Shown piece by piece: positions 44,333 through 51,724 of a stretch of 64,000 nt of DNA. The stretch is from an uncultured Sulfitobacter sp. GTDB taxonomy: Bacteria > Pseudomonadota > Alphaproteobacteria > Rhodobacterales > Rhodobacteraceae. The position numbers and the translations under genes are program-made. Numbering within the stretch: position 1 is the stretch's first letter; the number at the start of each line of letters is the position of its first letter. Below the pieces are notes generated by a model. The model saw only the letters and a list, made by a program, of their open reading frames with translations, ran no database searches and had not been told where the DNA came from. The stretch is from contig CAJXSZ010000007.1 of NCBI GenBank assembly GCA_913060815.1, positions 1 through 64,000 of the forward strand, written 5' to 3'.

Positions 44333-46030
44333 ATGATGATGAACACACAGCCCCACCTGTCGAAACGTGGCGATGTTTACCAATGGCGGCGTAAAACCAG
44401 ACGCTTTTCCACAGGAAACATCGATATCAAGCTCTCCTTAGGGACGACAGATCGTCAGCATGCGCTTATCTTGGCTCGGAAAGTCAGCGCAGAGAGTGAT
44501 ATGGTCATGGAGCAAATTGTTGGAAGTCGGATCACGCCAGAACATGGTCGGGCGTTTCTGTCCGAAGTGATCCGTAAAGAACGGGCAAAGATTGTCCAGC
44601 TCGGCATGTTCAGTCGCGTAGACAGCCTTGATCCAGATGACGACGCCCGCCACGATGCCGCTATGGCCGAGGCATGGCAACGTATCTCGTCGCATGGCAT
44701 TAATCACAACGTTTCGGAGGAAGCGTCCGATCTGGTGCGTGATAATATCAATTTGATCCGCAGCGACCTAAGCAGCCATCCTCGCAAGCAGGCCCTCCAG
44801 CGGCTTTTCCAAGAACAAACAGGGCAAGATCAGTTGTCAGCGCTGGAATATATGCAGGTTATGGACCTGTTTGTGTCCGGAAAAGCAAAAGCGTGGGCCG
44901 AAGACGACCCCAAAGAGGCCCTGACAGCCAAGGTGTCGCCCAATCCGCCCAGTAGTGACCCTGCCCTGCCCTCTTCCACCCTGCGGGCCATCGTTGAGCG
45001 TATGAACGCCATCAAACGCACTGAAGGCATCGAGGAAAAGACATTGCGCCAATACTTTAGCTTTGCCGCGCTCTTCACGATGCTGACGGGACAGGATGAC
45101 ATCACCCAAATCCGCCAACCTGATGTGAAGGCCTTCCGCGCCGATCTTGCGCAGATGCCTAAAAGCTGGGGCAAAAGCCCGAAGGATCAGGCATCAACAC
45201 GCGACGAGGTCATGGCGAAAGCTGCTTCTCTTCCACCTGATAAGGTTGGCCTGTCAGTCGGGACTATCAACCGCCACCTTGATCACCTCAATCAGATTGC
45301 GGATTGGGCGCGGGATGAAGGATTGCCCATTGATCCAAATCTCAAGCCTACCAAGCTGCGCCGCAAAGAGACCGTCCGCGCCCGCGACAAACGGGACGCC
45401 TTCACTGTGGACCAGCTCCGTGAGGTATTTAAAAACCCTGTGTGGACCGGATCACGTTCTGAACATCACCAGACACAATCCGGAAAAGAGGTCTTTAAAA
45501 ATGGCATCTATTGGTGCCCCCTTATCGGCGCATATACTGGCGCTCGCCGAGAGGAGATCGCAGGTCTTTCCCCATTCGACATTGTGGAAAGCGACGGTGT
45601 TGTCTGCTTATCAATCGAAGATTCATAGCTGCGCAGGATCAAAAACCTGTCTTCACGTCGTTTGATCCCCATCCATTCCCACCTGATTGATCTTGGTTTT
45701 TTGGATCATGTGCAAGAAGCAAAAGAGAACAAACAAACCAGTCTCTTCCCAGACCTGTATGAGGCCGGAAATAGTGCTTTCGGTCGCAAGGTAGGCCGTC
45801 GCATGCGTCAGATCATTGATCAGGAACTGGGTGCTCAGGGAGCAAAACTCTCCTACCACAGCCTACGCCACTACACGCAGAACCAACTTGATCATGCAGG
45901 CATCGATGACAAAGTAGTTCGTGATATCATCGGACACGAGGGTAAGGACATCCATGACAAGGTGTACCGGAAACCGTCGCCACCGCTGACTCTGAATGAG
46001 GCTATTGAACGGCTCCCGAAGGTTATCTGA
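44333..46030 (+). pseudogene. tyrosine site-specific integrase interrupted by an in-frame amber codon
   Basis: The reading frame runs for 431 codons to a TAG at 45626-45628 and then continues open in the same frame to 46030, about 564 residues without the stop. The first part holds the N-terminal and core-binding domains and the first catalytic arginine (YTGARREEIAGL). The part after the stop holds the HxxR box (YHSLRHYTQNQL), the GHEG histidine and the nucleophile tyrosine (HDKVYRK). The same layout is seen uninterrupted in the second integrase at 51725. A single C-to-T change (CAG or a similar codon to TAG) would explain the break, unless the amber is read through or is a sequencing error. 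Confidence 0.85.
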
Positions 46031-46265
46031 CACCCTCAAAGGAACTTTTATGAAAACGGCCACAGTCAGATATTCTGTGCGGGCGCATTACCAAATACTT
46101 TCATAACCACGAGGTCCAACATCAGAGTAATGCTCAATGGCTGATGACGACAACAATAGCAGTATAGAAAATTTCATGCTGGCGCCTTGTCTGGGACAGG
46201 AAGCACCTTGCTCATTCAACCCAGAAGTGTAGCTTGGCTGAAAAGTCGTTGATTGGTAGTTACTT
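46031..46265 (+). other. leader of the reverse-transcriptase operon
   Basis: About 235 AT-rich bases without a gene. They must hold the operon promoter. A short hairpin CCTTGTC-TG-GGACAGG lies at 46186-46201. Some defence reverse transcriptases need a non-coding RNA next to the gene; this leader is one place where such an RNA could be encoded, but I see no known family. Confidence 0.4.
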
Positions 46266-47933
46266 ATGCATGATGAATTGGAGCTTTTCACTACAGGACA
46301 GGTCTTTGGGTTTCCCGTTGACGTAAATTTGGTGATGCGTCATTTGCAGCAAGACATGCGAGATGATTGGTACGCGGATACGCTTAGATACACTGATATT
46401 TTTTCGGACCAAAGTTATGCGGCTGATGTTTTGTTACGCTGTCTAAACGATTGGGGGGGGCTGTATGTTGGGGATAAACGGGTTCTACGTGGAATCCCCA
46501 AAAAAGCATATGCCGAACGTTATTCTCTTGAAACAGACTTTTTCGATAGGTTTGTCTATCAAGCTGTATGTACATTTCTGATACCCAAGTTGGACCCCCT
46601 TCTATCGCACCGCGTGCTAAGCTACCGGCACAATAGGGATAGCGTTGATTCGAAATACCTTTTCCGCAGTAAGATCGGAAAATGGTTGGATTACGAAGGC
46701 CTAACTTACAGGTTCAAGAAAGACGGTACCTATCTTGCTGTTACAGATGTCGGAAACTTTTTCGAAAACGTCTCGTCCAAGCATTTGATCACGGAAATCC
46801 GCACTCTCGCTCAAAAATGTCACTGCGACGGATATGAGAAAGGCCAAATACTGGCAGCAATTCGAGTGCTCGACGAGCTTCTAAAAAACTGGTCGTTTTC
46901 TGGTGAGTTTGGCCTTCCTCAAAACAGAGACAGCTCGTCTTTTCTGTCAAACATTTTGCTCAGCAGCTTCGACTTCAAAATGCAGGAAGAGGGATATGAC
47001 TATTATAGGTATGTCGATGACATAAGAGTTGTTTGCTCTTCTGAAAGTGAAGCACGCAAGGCAATCCAAACATCGATTGGACTGCTCCGAAACGTTGGGA
47101 TGAATATTAACGCTTCAAAGACTACGATCCTAACACCAACGAGCTCTGCAGAGGAAGTACAGGATCTTTTTCCATCCCAAAACCCGTTAGTGCTTGCAAT
47201 CGATAATATGTGGCGATCCAAAAGTCGCCGGGTTTTCATTCGGTCTGTCGAATATATTATTCAAATTATCCAGAGCGCATTGACTGCCGGAGATACTCAA
47301 TCAAGGTCATTTCGGTTTGCTGTGAACAGATTGAGCCAACTCATTGACGCAGGGCTGTTTGATGTTGCCGGAGATGAAGCTGACCAACTTCTGGCTTATG
47401 CGATCGATGCTCTTAGCAGCGACGCAGTATCTACCGATCAACTCTGCCGATTACTTCTTGTTCTCCAACCAAGTCGGGCAGATCAGAATAAAATACAAAA
47501 TTTCCTTTTGGATCGAAGCGTTTGTATACACGACTGGCAGAACCATCATCTTTGGGTTTTGCTTGCATCCATGAAGTTTGACAGTGGAGCACTTCGCGAC
47601 TTGGCTGGGCAAATTGTCTCAGGAGATCCTACGTCTGGAGAATCCTCAGGTGTATTTATCTGGCTTCACTCAATAGGTGAATTGTCTCCGATTGACGCAC
47701 TTTTAGAGACTTATAGCAAAGAATGGCCGTTTCAAAATCAACGATATTTCTTGTTCGCTGCAAGCGCTTTGCCTGCTAACCGCAAAAACCTACTGAGAGG
47801 GAAAATTCCGCCGAAGCTACTTGGGACCATGGAACGAGCAAGAAAAAAGTACCGACCAGATGGTGTTGCGATCGTAGAACGAGAGCGACCCACTTTTTCA
47901 GCGCTATATGAAGACATCAAGGATTACTCATGA
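46266..47933 (+). CDS. reverse transcriptase of the Abi/UG (defence-associated) type
   Basis: A 555-residue protein. The finger-palm part spans about 75-290: KRVLRGIPKKAYAER, the DR-containing DFFDRFVYQA, motif A with catalytic Asp161 in VTDVGNFFENV, the GLPQNRDSSSFLSN block at 216-229, the catalytic YVDD at 249-252, and NINASKT at 280-286. No maturase, endonuclease or RNase H domain follows; instead residues about 310-555 look all-helical, as in AbiK/AbiA and UG reverse transcriptases. The retron VTG motif is not seen. Its stop overlaps the start of the polymerase-like gene (ATGA), so both work as a unit. No strong ribosome site is visible. The most likely role is abortive or DNA-synthesis-based phage defence; which UG group it belongs to I cannot say. 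Confidence 0.85.
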   Translation: MHDELELFTTGQVFGFPVDVNLVMRHLQQDMRDDWYADTLRYTDIFSDQSYAADVLLRCLNDWGGLYVGDKRVLRGIPKKAYAERYSLETDFFDRFVYQAVCTFLIPKLDPLLSHRVLSYRHNRDSVDSKYLFRSKIGKWLDYEGLTYRFKKDGTYLAVTDVGNFFENVSSKHLITEIRTLAQKCHCDGYEKGQILAAIRVLDELLKNWSFSGEFGLPQNRDSSSFLSNILLSSFDFKMQEEGYDYYRYVDDIRVVCSSESEARKAIQTSIGLLRNVGMNINASKTTILTPTSSAEEVQDLFPSQNPLVLAIDNMWRSKSRRVFIRSVEYIIQIIQSALTAGDTQSRSFRFAVNRLSQLIDAGLFDVAGDEADQLLAYAIDALSSDAVSTDQLCRLLLVLQPSRADQNKIQNFLLDRSVCIHDWQNHHLWVLLASMKFDSGALRDLAGQIVSGDPTSGESSGVFIWLHSIGELSPIDALLETYSKEWPFQNQRYFLFAASALPANRKNLLRGKIPPKLLGTMERARKKYRPDGVAIVERERPTFSALYEDIKDYS

Positions 47934-49468
47934 CAATCGCTGTTATTTCATTCGTAAAGAATTTTTCTTCGCCATCAAATTCTAGGTACTTTTTAAGTGA
48001 TATTGCTGGATTTCGCGAAGTTACCAACGAATATATTTCGAATTACGAAGGCTACGCCATAGTACATGACTATTGGATGATCTGCCGTGATATTTTTATG
48101 CACGCTGGAGGATTACCAAAAAAAATCATCGACCTTGATGAGTTTAGAGTATTGGTTTCTCGAAATACAAAGGACCGGTTGAAGCGCGAAAAAGTTGATA
48201 TTATTGAAGAGATAAACAAAACTTTTCCAATCAATTACAACGTATGTCAAAGTTACAAGAAGGTGTTTTACGGTGAAGTAGATGTGGACATTGAAACAAT
48301 AGAATTGTTCCATGAAACCCTACGGAACTACTACGTTGAACTTTGCCGACATGCACATATCAATGGAGAATTTCATCGATTTATTGAGATTGAAGTTCCC
48401 TGCCAGCTAATTTGTTCATTGATTTCATCTCAAGGCCTACCAGTCGATAATGAGAGAATATCAAGATTTCGTGAGCAAGCCAGACATGACTATTACACAA
48501 GTTTGCGAGACATCTCTGACACATTCGACGTTCCCTTAGAACGCCCAACCAATAACGACGTTGAAAGATACGCAAAAGCGAAAGGTGTGGATTTCGACGA
48601 GTATAGCTTTGATTTTGTGTTGAATTTCATGCCTCAAGTCAGAGACTATACCGAAGCTGTTCTTGCTCTTAGAGAATTGGATTTAACTCGTGGCGTCCTC
48701 GACAGTATCGCAGTGAAAGATAGTAGGGTTCATCCTGTATTAGACACGCAAGGATCCAGAACCTCCCGCATATCCGTTCGTAGTCCATTTCTGCAAAGTC
48801 TTGCGAAGAGGTATCGATCCATTCTGTGTGCAAAGGATGGTTTCGAGCTCTGTTATGTTGACTTTGATCAATTTGAAGTTGGTATCATGGCTGCATTGTC
48901 AGGAGATTCAGAACTGCTAGACCTCTATTCCGAACAAGACATGTATGAGACATTTCGGGAGAAGCATCTCAACGGAGAAGGTAGTCGTCAGGCGGCAAAA
49001 ATCCTATTCCTAGCTTATGCTTATGGCATGAAGTTAAACAACCTTCCGATTGTTGGTCAAAAATTTGGGGTTAGCCGATCTACGATCCGTGATGCATTTA
49101 AAAAATTTAGAAGATATGAAATCTGGAAGCAGGAAGTTTTGCGGAGATTTGGAAAAACAGGATATGTATCTACAAGTTTTGGAAATCGATATTATTTCAA
49201 AGGATCTAAGCCATCAAATAAGGATCGATTGTCTGCTATCAGTCAGGTGGTTCAAGGTGAAGGGTCCCTAATTTTTAAAAAGACACTGATCCAGCTCAGC
49301 AAGTTAGACGGAATTGAAATGTTGTTGCCGATGCATGACGCCTTACTCTTCCAGCACTCTTCATCAACTGCACCAATAGCCGTGACTGATGTATTCATTC
49401 AAACGATGACAGATCACTTTGAAGGTAGAATTAAGGGGAAAGCGTCCGTTGAAGGTTTTGCCGTCTAA
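47930..49468 (+). CDS. family A DNA polymerase-like protein paired with the reverse transcriptase
   Basis: A 512-residue protein whose C-terminal two thirds match the DNA polymerase I palm and fingers. Motif A is VDFDQFEVGIMAALSGD (Asp311; DYSQIELR in Pol I), motif B is RQAAKILFLAYAYGM (Arg353, Lys357, Tyr365-Gly366), and motif C is LPMHDALLF (His469-Asp470-Ala471), where the usual glutamate of HDE is alanine. SRTSRIS (276-282) and VQGEGS (441-446) match the TGRLSS and QGTAAD blocks. The catalytic aspartates remain, so activity is possible. There is no 5' nuclease; the first 150 residues are unassigned and might be a decayed 3'-5' exonuclease fold. It is coupled to the reverse transcriptase by a four-base overlap. 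Confidence 0.85.
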   Translation: MTIAVISFVKNFSSPSNSRYFLSDIAGFREVTNEYISNYEGYAIVHDYWMICRDIFMHAGGLPKKIIDLDEFRVLVSRNTKDRLKREKVDIIEEINKTFPINYNVCQSYKKVFYGEVDVDIETIELFHETLRNYYVELCRHAHINGEFHRFIEIEVPCQLICSLISSQGLPVDNERISRFREQARHDYYTSLRDISDTFDVPLERPTNNDVERYAKAKGVDFDEYSFDFVLNFMPQVRDYTEAVLALRELDLTRGVLDSIAVKDSRVHPVLDTQGSRTSRISVRSPFLQSLAKRYRSILCAKDGFELCYVDFDQFEVGIMAALSGDSELLDLYSEQDMYETFREKHLNGEGSRQAAKILFLAYAYGMKLNNLPIVGQKFGVSRSTIRDAFKKFRRYEIWKQEVLRRFGKTGYVSTSFGNRYYFKGSKPSNKDRLSAISQVVQGEGSLIFKKTLIQLSKLDGIEMLLPMHDALLFQHSSSTAPIAVTDVFIQTMTDHFEGRIKGKASVEGFAV

Positions 49469-49869
49469 CCCACATTAGAAAATTCATAGTATAGATTTGC
49501 GCCCCGTACAGCATTGCAGCAAGTGTTCATAGTCCGAACGACCTCCAGCGCCGCGCATTACGGCGTATGTCTCGCTCTGGGTTTCCAAAGGGGCAGCGCA
49601 CCCTTGGCTTGGGGTTTCAAAAGGGGGCAGCGCACCCCTTTGCCGGAAAGCGCTAACCTCCCCATCGGGGTGGTTAGCGCTAGTAGGTTACAAGGGACGA
49701 ATCTCATTCGTGATGGTTTCAGCTCTTTAAAGAACTAAATAGAAAATTGGGATTTTGCACTTTCACGAACCTGTCGGATCATAAAGAACGACAAAGATCA
49801 ATCCATCGGTCTGGCCAACCCATTTGAGGGCCCGCTCCAGACCCAATCAGATCAGAAAGGGTACAGACA
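49469..49869. other. 401-base non-coding region behind the RT-polymerase operon
   Basis: No supported gene. It holds an array of three stem-loops (49584-49681, entered separately) and the ribosome site AGAAAGGG for the small gene at 49870. The mix of strong structure and lack of coding potential makes it the best place to look for a non-coding RNA partner or an origin of transfer. Confidence 0.5.
49579..49681. repeat. two direct repeats and three consecutive stem-loops
   Basis: Two imperfect direct repeats (GGGTTTCCAAAGGGGCAGCG... at 49579-49603 and 49612-49637) each fold by themselves: CCAA-GGG/CCC-TTGG around GCAGCGCA, then AAAGGGG/CCCCTTT around GCAGCGCA. A third hairpin at 49649-49681 is almost perfect: AGCGCTAACC pairs with GGTTAGCGCT, then after one T-T mismatch CCCC pairs with GGGG around a three-base loop. 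Possible roles: terminator cluster, non-coding RNA for the reverse transcriptase, or transfer origin. Confidence 0.75.
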
Positions 49870-50085
49870 ATGGCAACGAGATACTATCTCAACACGGAGG
49901 ACGCTCAAAGAATTAACGAGTGCCTGGATAATGCAGACATGAGTGACAACAAAAGCATAGCGCTCAATACATTAATCGAGCAGGTGAAAGATATTGTGTT
50001 CGGCACCCCTATTCCGGACGATATTGCAGATGATCTTGAAGACCATTTAAACAACCCGCCAGACATTGGAATGGAACATTCCTAA
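49870..50085 (+). CDS. small acidic protein of unknown function
   Basis: A 71-residue protein (MATRYYLNTEDAQRINECLD at the start) that is strongly acidic in its C-terminal half (PIPDDIADDLEDHLNNPPD). A good AGAAAGGG site precedes the ATG. It lies between the polymerase-like gene and the relaxase gene on the same strand. No domain is recognised; it might be an accessory of either neighbour. Confidence 0.6.
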   Translation: MATRYYLNTEDAQRINECLDNADMSDNKSIALNTLIEQVKDIVFGTPIPDDIADDLEDHLNNPPDIGMEHS

Positions 50086-50297
50086 CACGGGAAAATTGCA
50101 CTAAAAATTTGTTACCTCACTGGGCATTTTTTGTTCAGTGAGGTCGATACTGAACCACCAATCAAACCAGTGAAATTTATTACGTTAGCTTCATGACGCC
50201 ACATTTGGAATATTAAGATTTTAAATGCACACATGTCAGTATTTTGTATTTTCACGCACTTAGCTGACAATGGGGAACCAAACAAAGGAACCCCACG
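50086..50297 (+). promoter_or_regulatory. region upstream of the relaxase gene: terminator-like hairpin and possible origin of transfer
   Basis: ACCTCACTG at 50114-50122 pairs with CAGTGAGGT at 50136-50144. Further on TGTCAG at 50234-50239 and CTGACA at 50264-50269 form a wide inverted repeat. MobV relaxases usually nick close upstream of their own gene, so oriT may lie here, but no nick consensus could be fixed. An AAAGGA site serves the relaxase start. Confidence 0.4.
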
Positions 50298-51419
50298 ATG
50301 CCATCCCCAGAACCATCAAAAGCCATCTCCGTTCGTGTAAAACATACGCATCGATCGAAATACAAGAACCAGCGTCGCCATGATCTGCGCATCGGACTTC
50401 CACCGAGTTACGTTCAGGTTGAACGCTCTGAGCTGAACCGTGTTCTGGTTGACCTGCCAATGCCAGCTGCAATCACAGCACGGGCAAAAGAGCTGCGTGA
50501 AAAGACAAACCCAAGCCGTGCAATGCGAGCGGATGCAGCCGTGGCCACCATTGGCATCATCACCTTTGGACATGCCGCTCAACCGATCTTTGAAGCTCTG
50601 ACAACGTCACAGCAAGATGATGCGTATCTTGAGGTCGCTCAGTGCATCGCAGACGAGTACGGCACAACCATTCGCGGTCTGGTCGTTCATGTAGACGAAA
50701 CCGCTCATCATGCGCATGTCGTATGGGACTGCCGTGATCATGAAGGCGTGCCTATGTCGCGGGTGATGAAGGGATCAAGGCTCCAAGATATCGCAGCCGA
50801 AGTCATTCAAAGACATGCCGCTGGTATCGAACGAGGGGTTCGTAAGTCCGTGCGCATCGCCCGTGGTGATAAACCAAGCGAAATCTACAACCGTTCAGTA
50901 CAGCAACTGCACCAAGACCTGCCTCTTGAGCTGGAAGTCAAACGCCAAGATCTGAGGCAATTCAGTGATAGGGTCGACGAAATGCGGGCGCGTGTTGAAA
51001 AGCTGGAAGCGAAAGAGGAATTGAACGCGAAGGAAGCCAAACGGTTGGCAACTTACCGCAATCGCCTTGCAGCAAGGTTGCAGGAATATACTGAGGCAAA
51101 GGCAGTGCTTGAGGCCAACGTTCATGCCACTGACGAGCGAGAGGAAGCGCTGAACATCAAAGAGCGCGTTCTGGATACGGCAGAAGAAAGGCTGGATGAG
51201 CGTGAAACCACAATTGATCAGCGTGACACACAACTGTTGGTGCGCGAGGAAGACGTTGTTCGCCGTGAAGGCATCTTGGATCGCCTCACGAATGAACTCA
51301 GCAAGCTCATCAACGATGTAGCTGACCGCCTTGGTGTCGGTCGATCACTCCGTGCCATTCTTGGTCGCCTGAAGTCCGCCAGCGATGAGCTAAAAGAAGA
51401 CGGGCCATCACTTGGGTGA
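50298..51419 (+). CDS. MobV-type relaxase (plasmid recombination/mobilization protein)
   Basis: A 373-residue protein. The catalytic motif of the Pre/MobV family HxDE...HxH is at 131-140 (HVDETAHHAH), in a domain of about 180 residues. It would nick the element at oriT and pilot the strand to a recipient through the transfer channel of a helper element. Residues about 195-335 form a long charged coiled coil (VDEMRARVEKLEAKEELNAKEAK and following), as is usual in this family. It is the last gene before the right attachment site. Confidence 0.85.
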   Translation: MPSPEPSKAISVRVKHTHRSKYKNQRRHDLRIGLPPSYVQVERSELNRVLVDLPMPAAITARAKELREKTNPSRAMRADAAVATIGIITFGHAAQPIFEALTTSQQDDAYLEVAQCIADEYGTTIRGLVVHVDETAHHAHVVWDCRDHEGVPMSRVMKGSRLQDIAAEVIQRHAAGIERGVRKSVRIARGDKPSEIYNRSVQQLHQDLPLELEVKRQDLRQFSDRVDEMRARVEKLEAKEELNAKEAKRLATYRNRLAARLQEYTEAKAVLEANVHATDEREEALNIKERVLDTAEERLDERETTIDQRDTQLLVREEDVVRREGILDRLTNELSKLINDVADRLGVGRSLRAILGRLKSASDELKEDGPSLG

Positions 51420-51574
51420 GGAAGCGTTGGTTTACCCTGCCCTGCCCCCAGATCATCTTGTCATCAGCGCTGTTTTTTCCTAAGAGTGTCCACCAGACTG
51501 CGGCACCGCCGCCGGATGGACGCTTTGATAAGCCTTGTAATGCAAGGGCTTATGAGAACCCGTGACATGGCTCC
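51420..51574. other. right end of the mobile element with end-specific motifs
   Basis: About 155 non-coding bases. ACTGCGGCACCGC at 51497-51509 also occurs close to the left end at 44268-44280. ATAAGCC...GGGCTTAT at 51530-51555 is a near-perfect inverted repeat related to the left-end hairpin core. Such shared motifs at both ends fit arm-type integrase or excisionase sites. Confidence 0.55.
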
Positions 51575-51598
51575 GATCCCTACCGTCGGAGCCATTTT
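51575..51598 (+). repeat. right attachment site of the mobile element
   Basis: Exact 24-bp copy of 44196-44219. The bases before it (GGCT) differ from the tRNA T-arm, so this is only the exchanged 3' segment and not a second functional tRNA gene. Confidence 0.85.
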
Positions 51599-51724
51599 AC
51601 CTTAAGTAGTTGAACTGGCAGATAAATACCGCTTCGGCGGCGCTTGTCATACGGAACTGTCATACATATGACACTTTATTTGTTATTTTGATCTCTTCGG
51701 CGTCCTATTCAGGAGCCTTATATC

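Larger units (their letters stand above)
44196..51598 (+). mobile_element. 7.4-kb integrative mobilizable element in tRNA-Asn
   Basis: Bounded by the 24-bp direct repeat. Contents in order: tyrosine integrase (interrupted), reverse transcriptase, family A polymerase-like protein, hairpin array, small unknown gene, MobV-type relaxase. There are no conjugation-machinery genes, so it would rely on a helper. The middle is far richer in A+T than the chromosome (line 46501 has 21 G+C of 60, line 43501 has 37 of 60), a sign of foreign origin. A second integrase gene beyond the right repeat suggests stacked insertions. Confidence 0.85.

Noticed and set aside
44333..46030. Frameshift in the integrase
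   Set aside because: The parts before and after the break are in the same frame; only the TAG codon interrupts it, so it is a nonsense change and not a frameshift.
46266..47933. Group II intron, retron or diversity-generating retroelement RT
   Set aside because: No maturase or endonuclease domain and no intron ends are seen; the retron VTG motif is missing; no template/variable repeat pair or Avd-like gene lies nearby. The long helical C terminus fits Abi/UG reverse transcriptases better.
49579..49638. CRISPR-like array
   Set aside because: Only two imperfect repeats, each of them a hairpin by itself, with an eight-base spacer and no cas genes.
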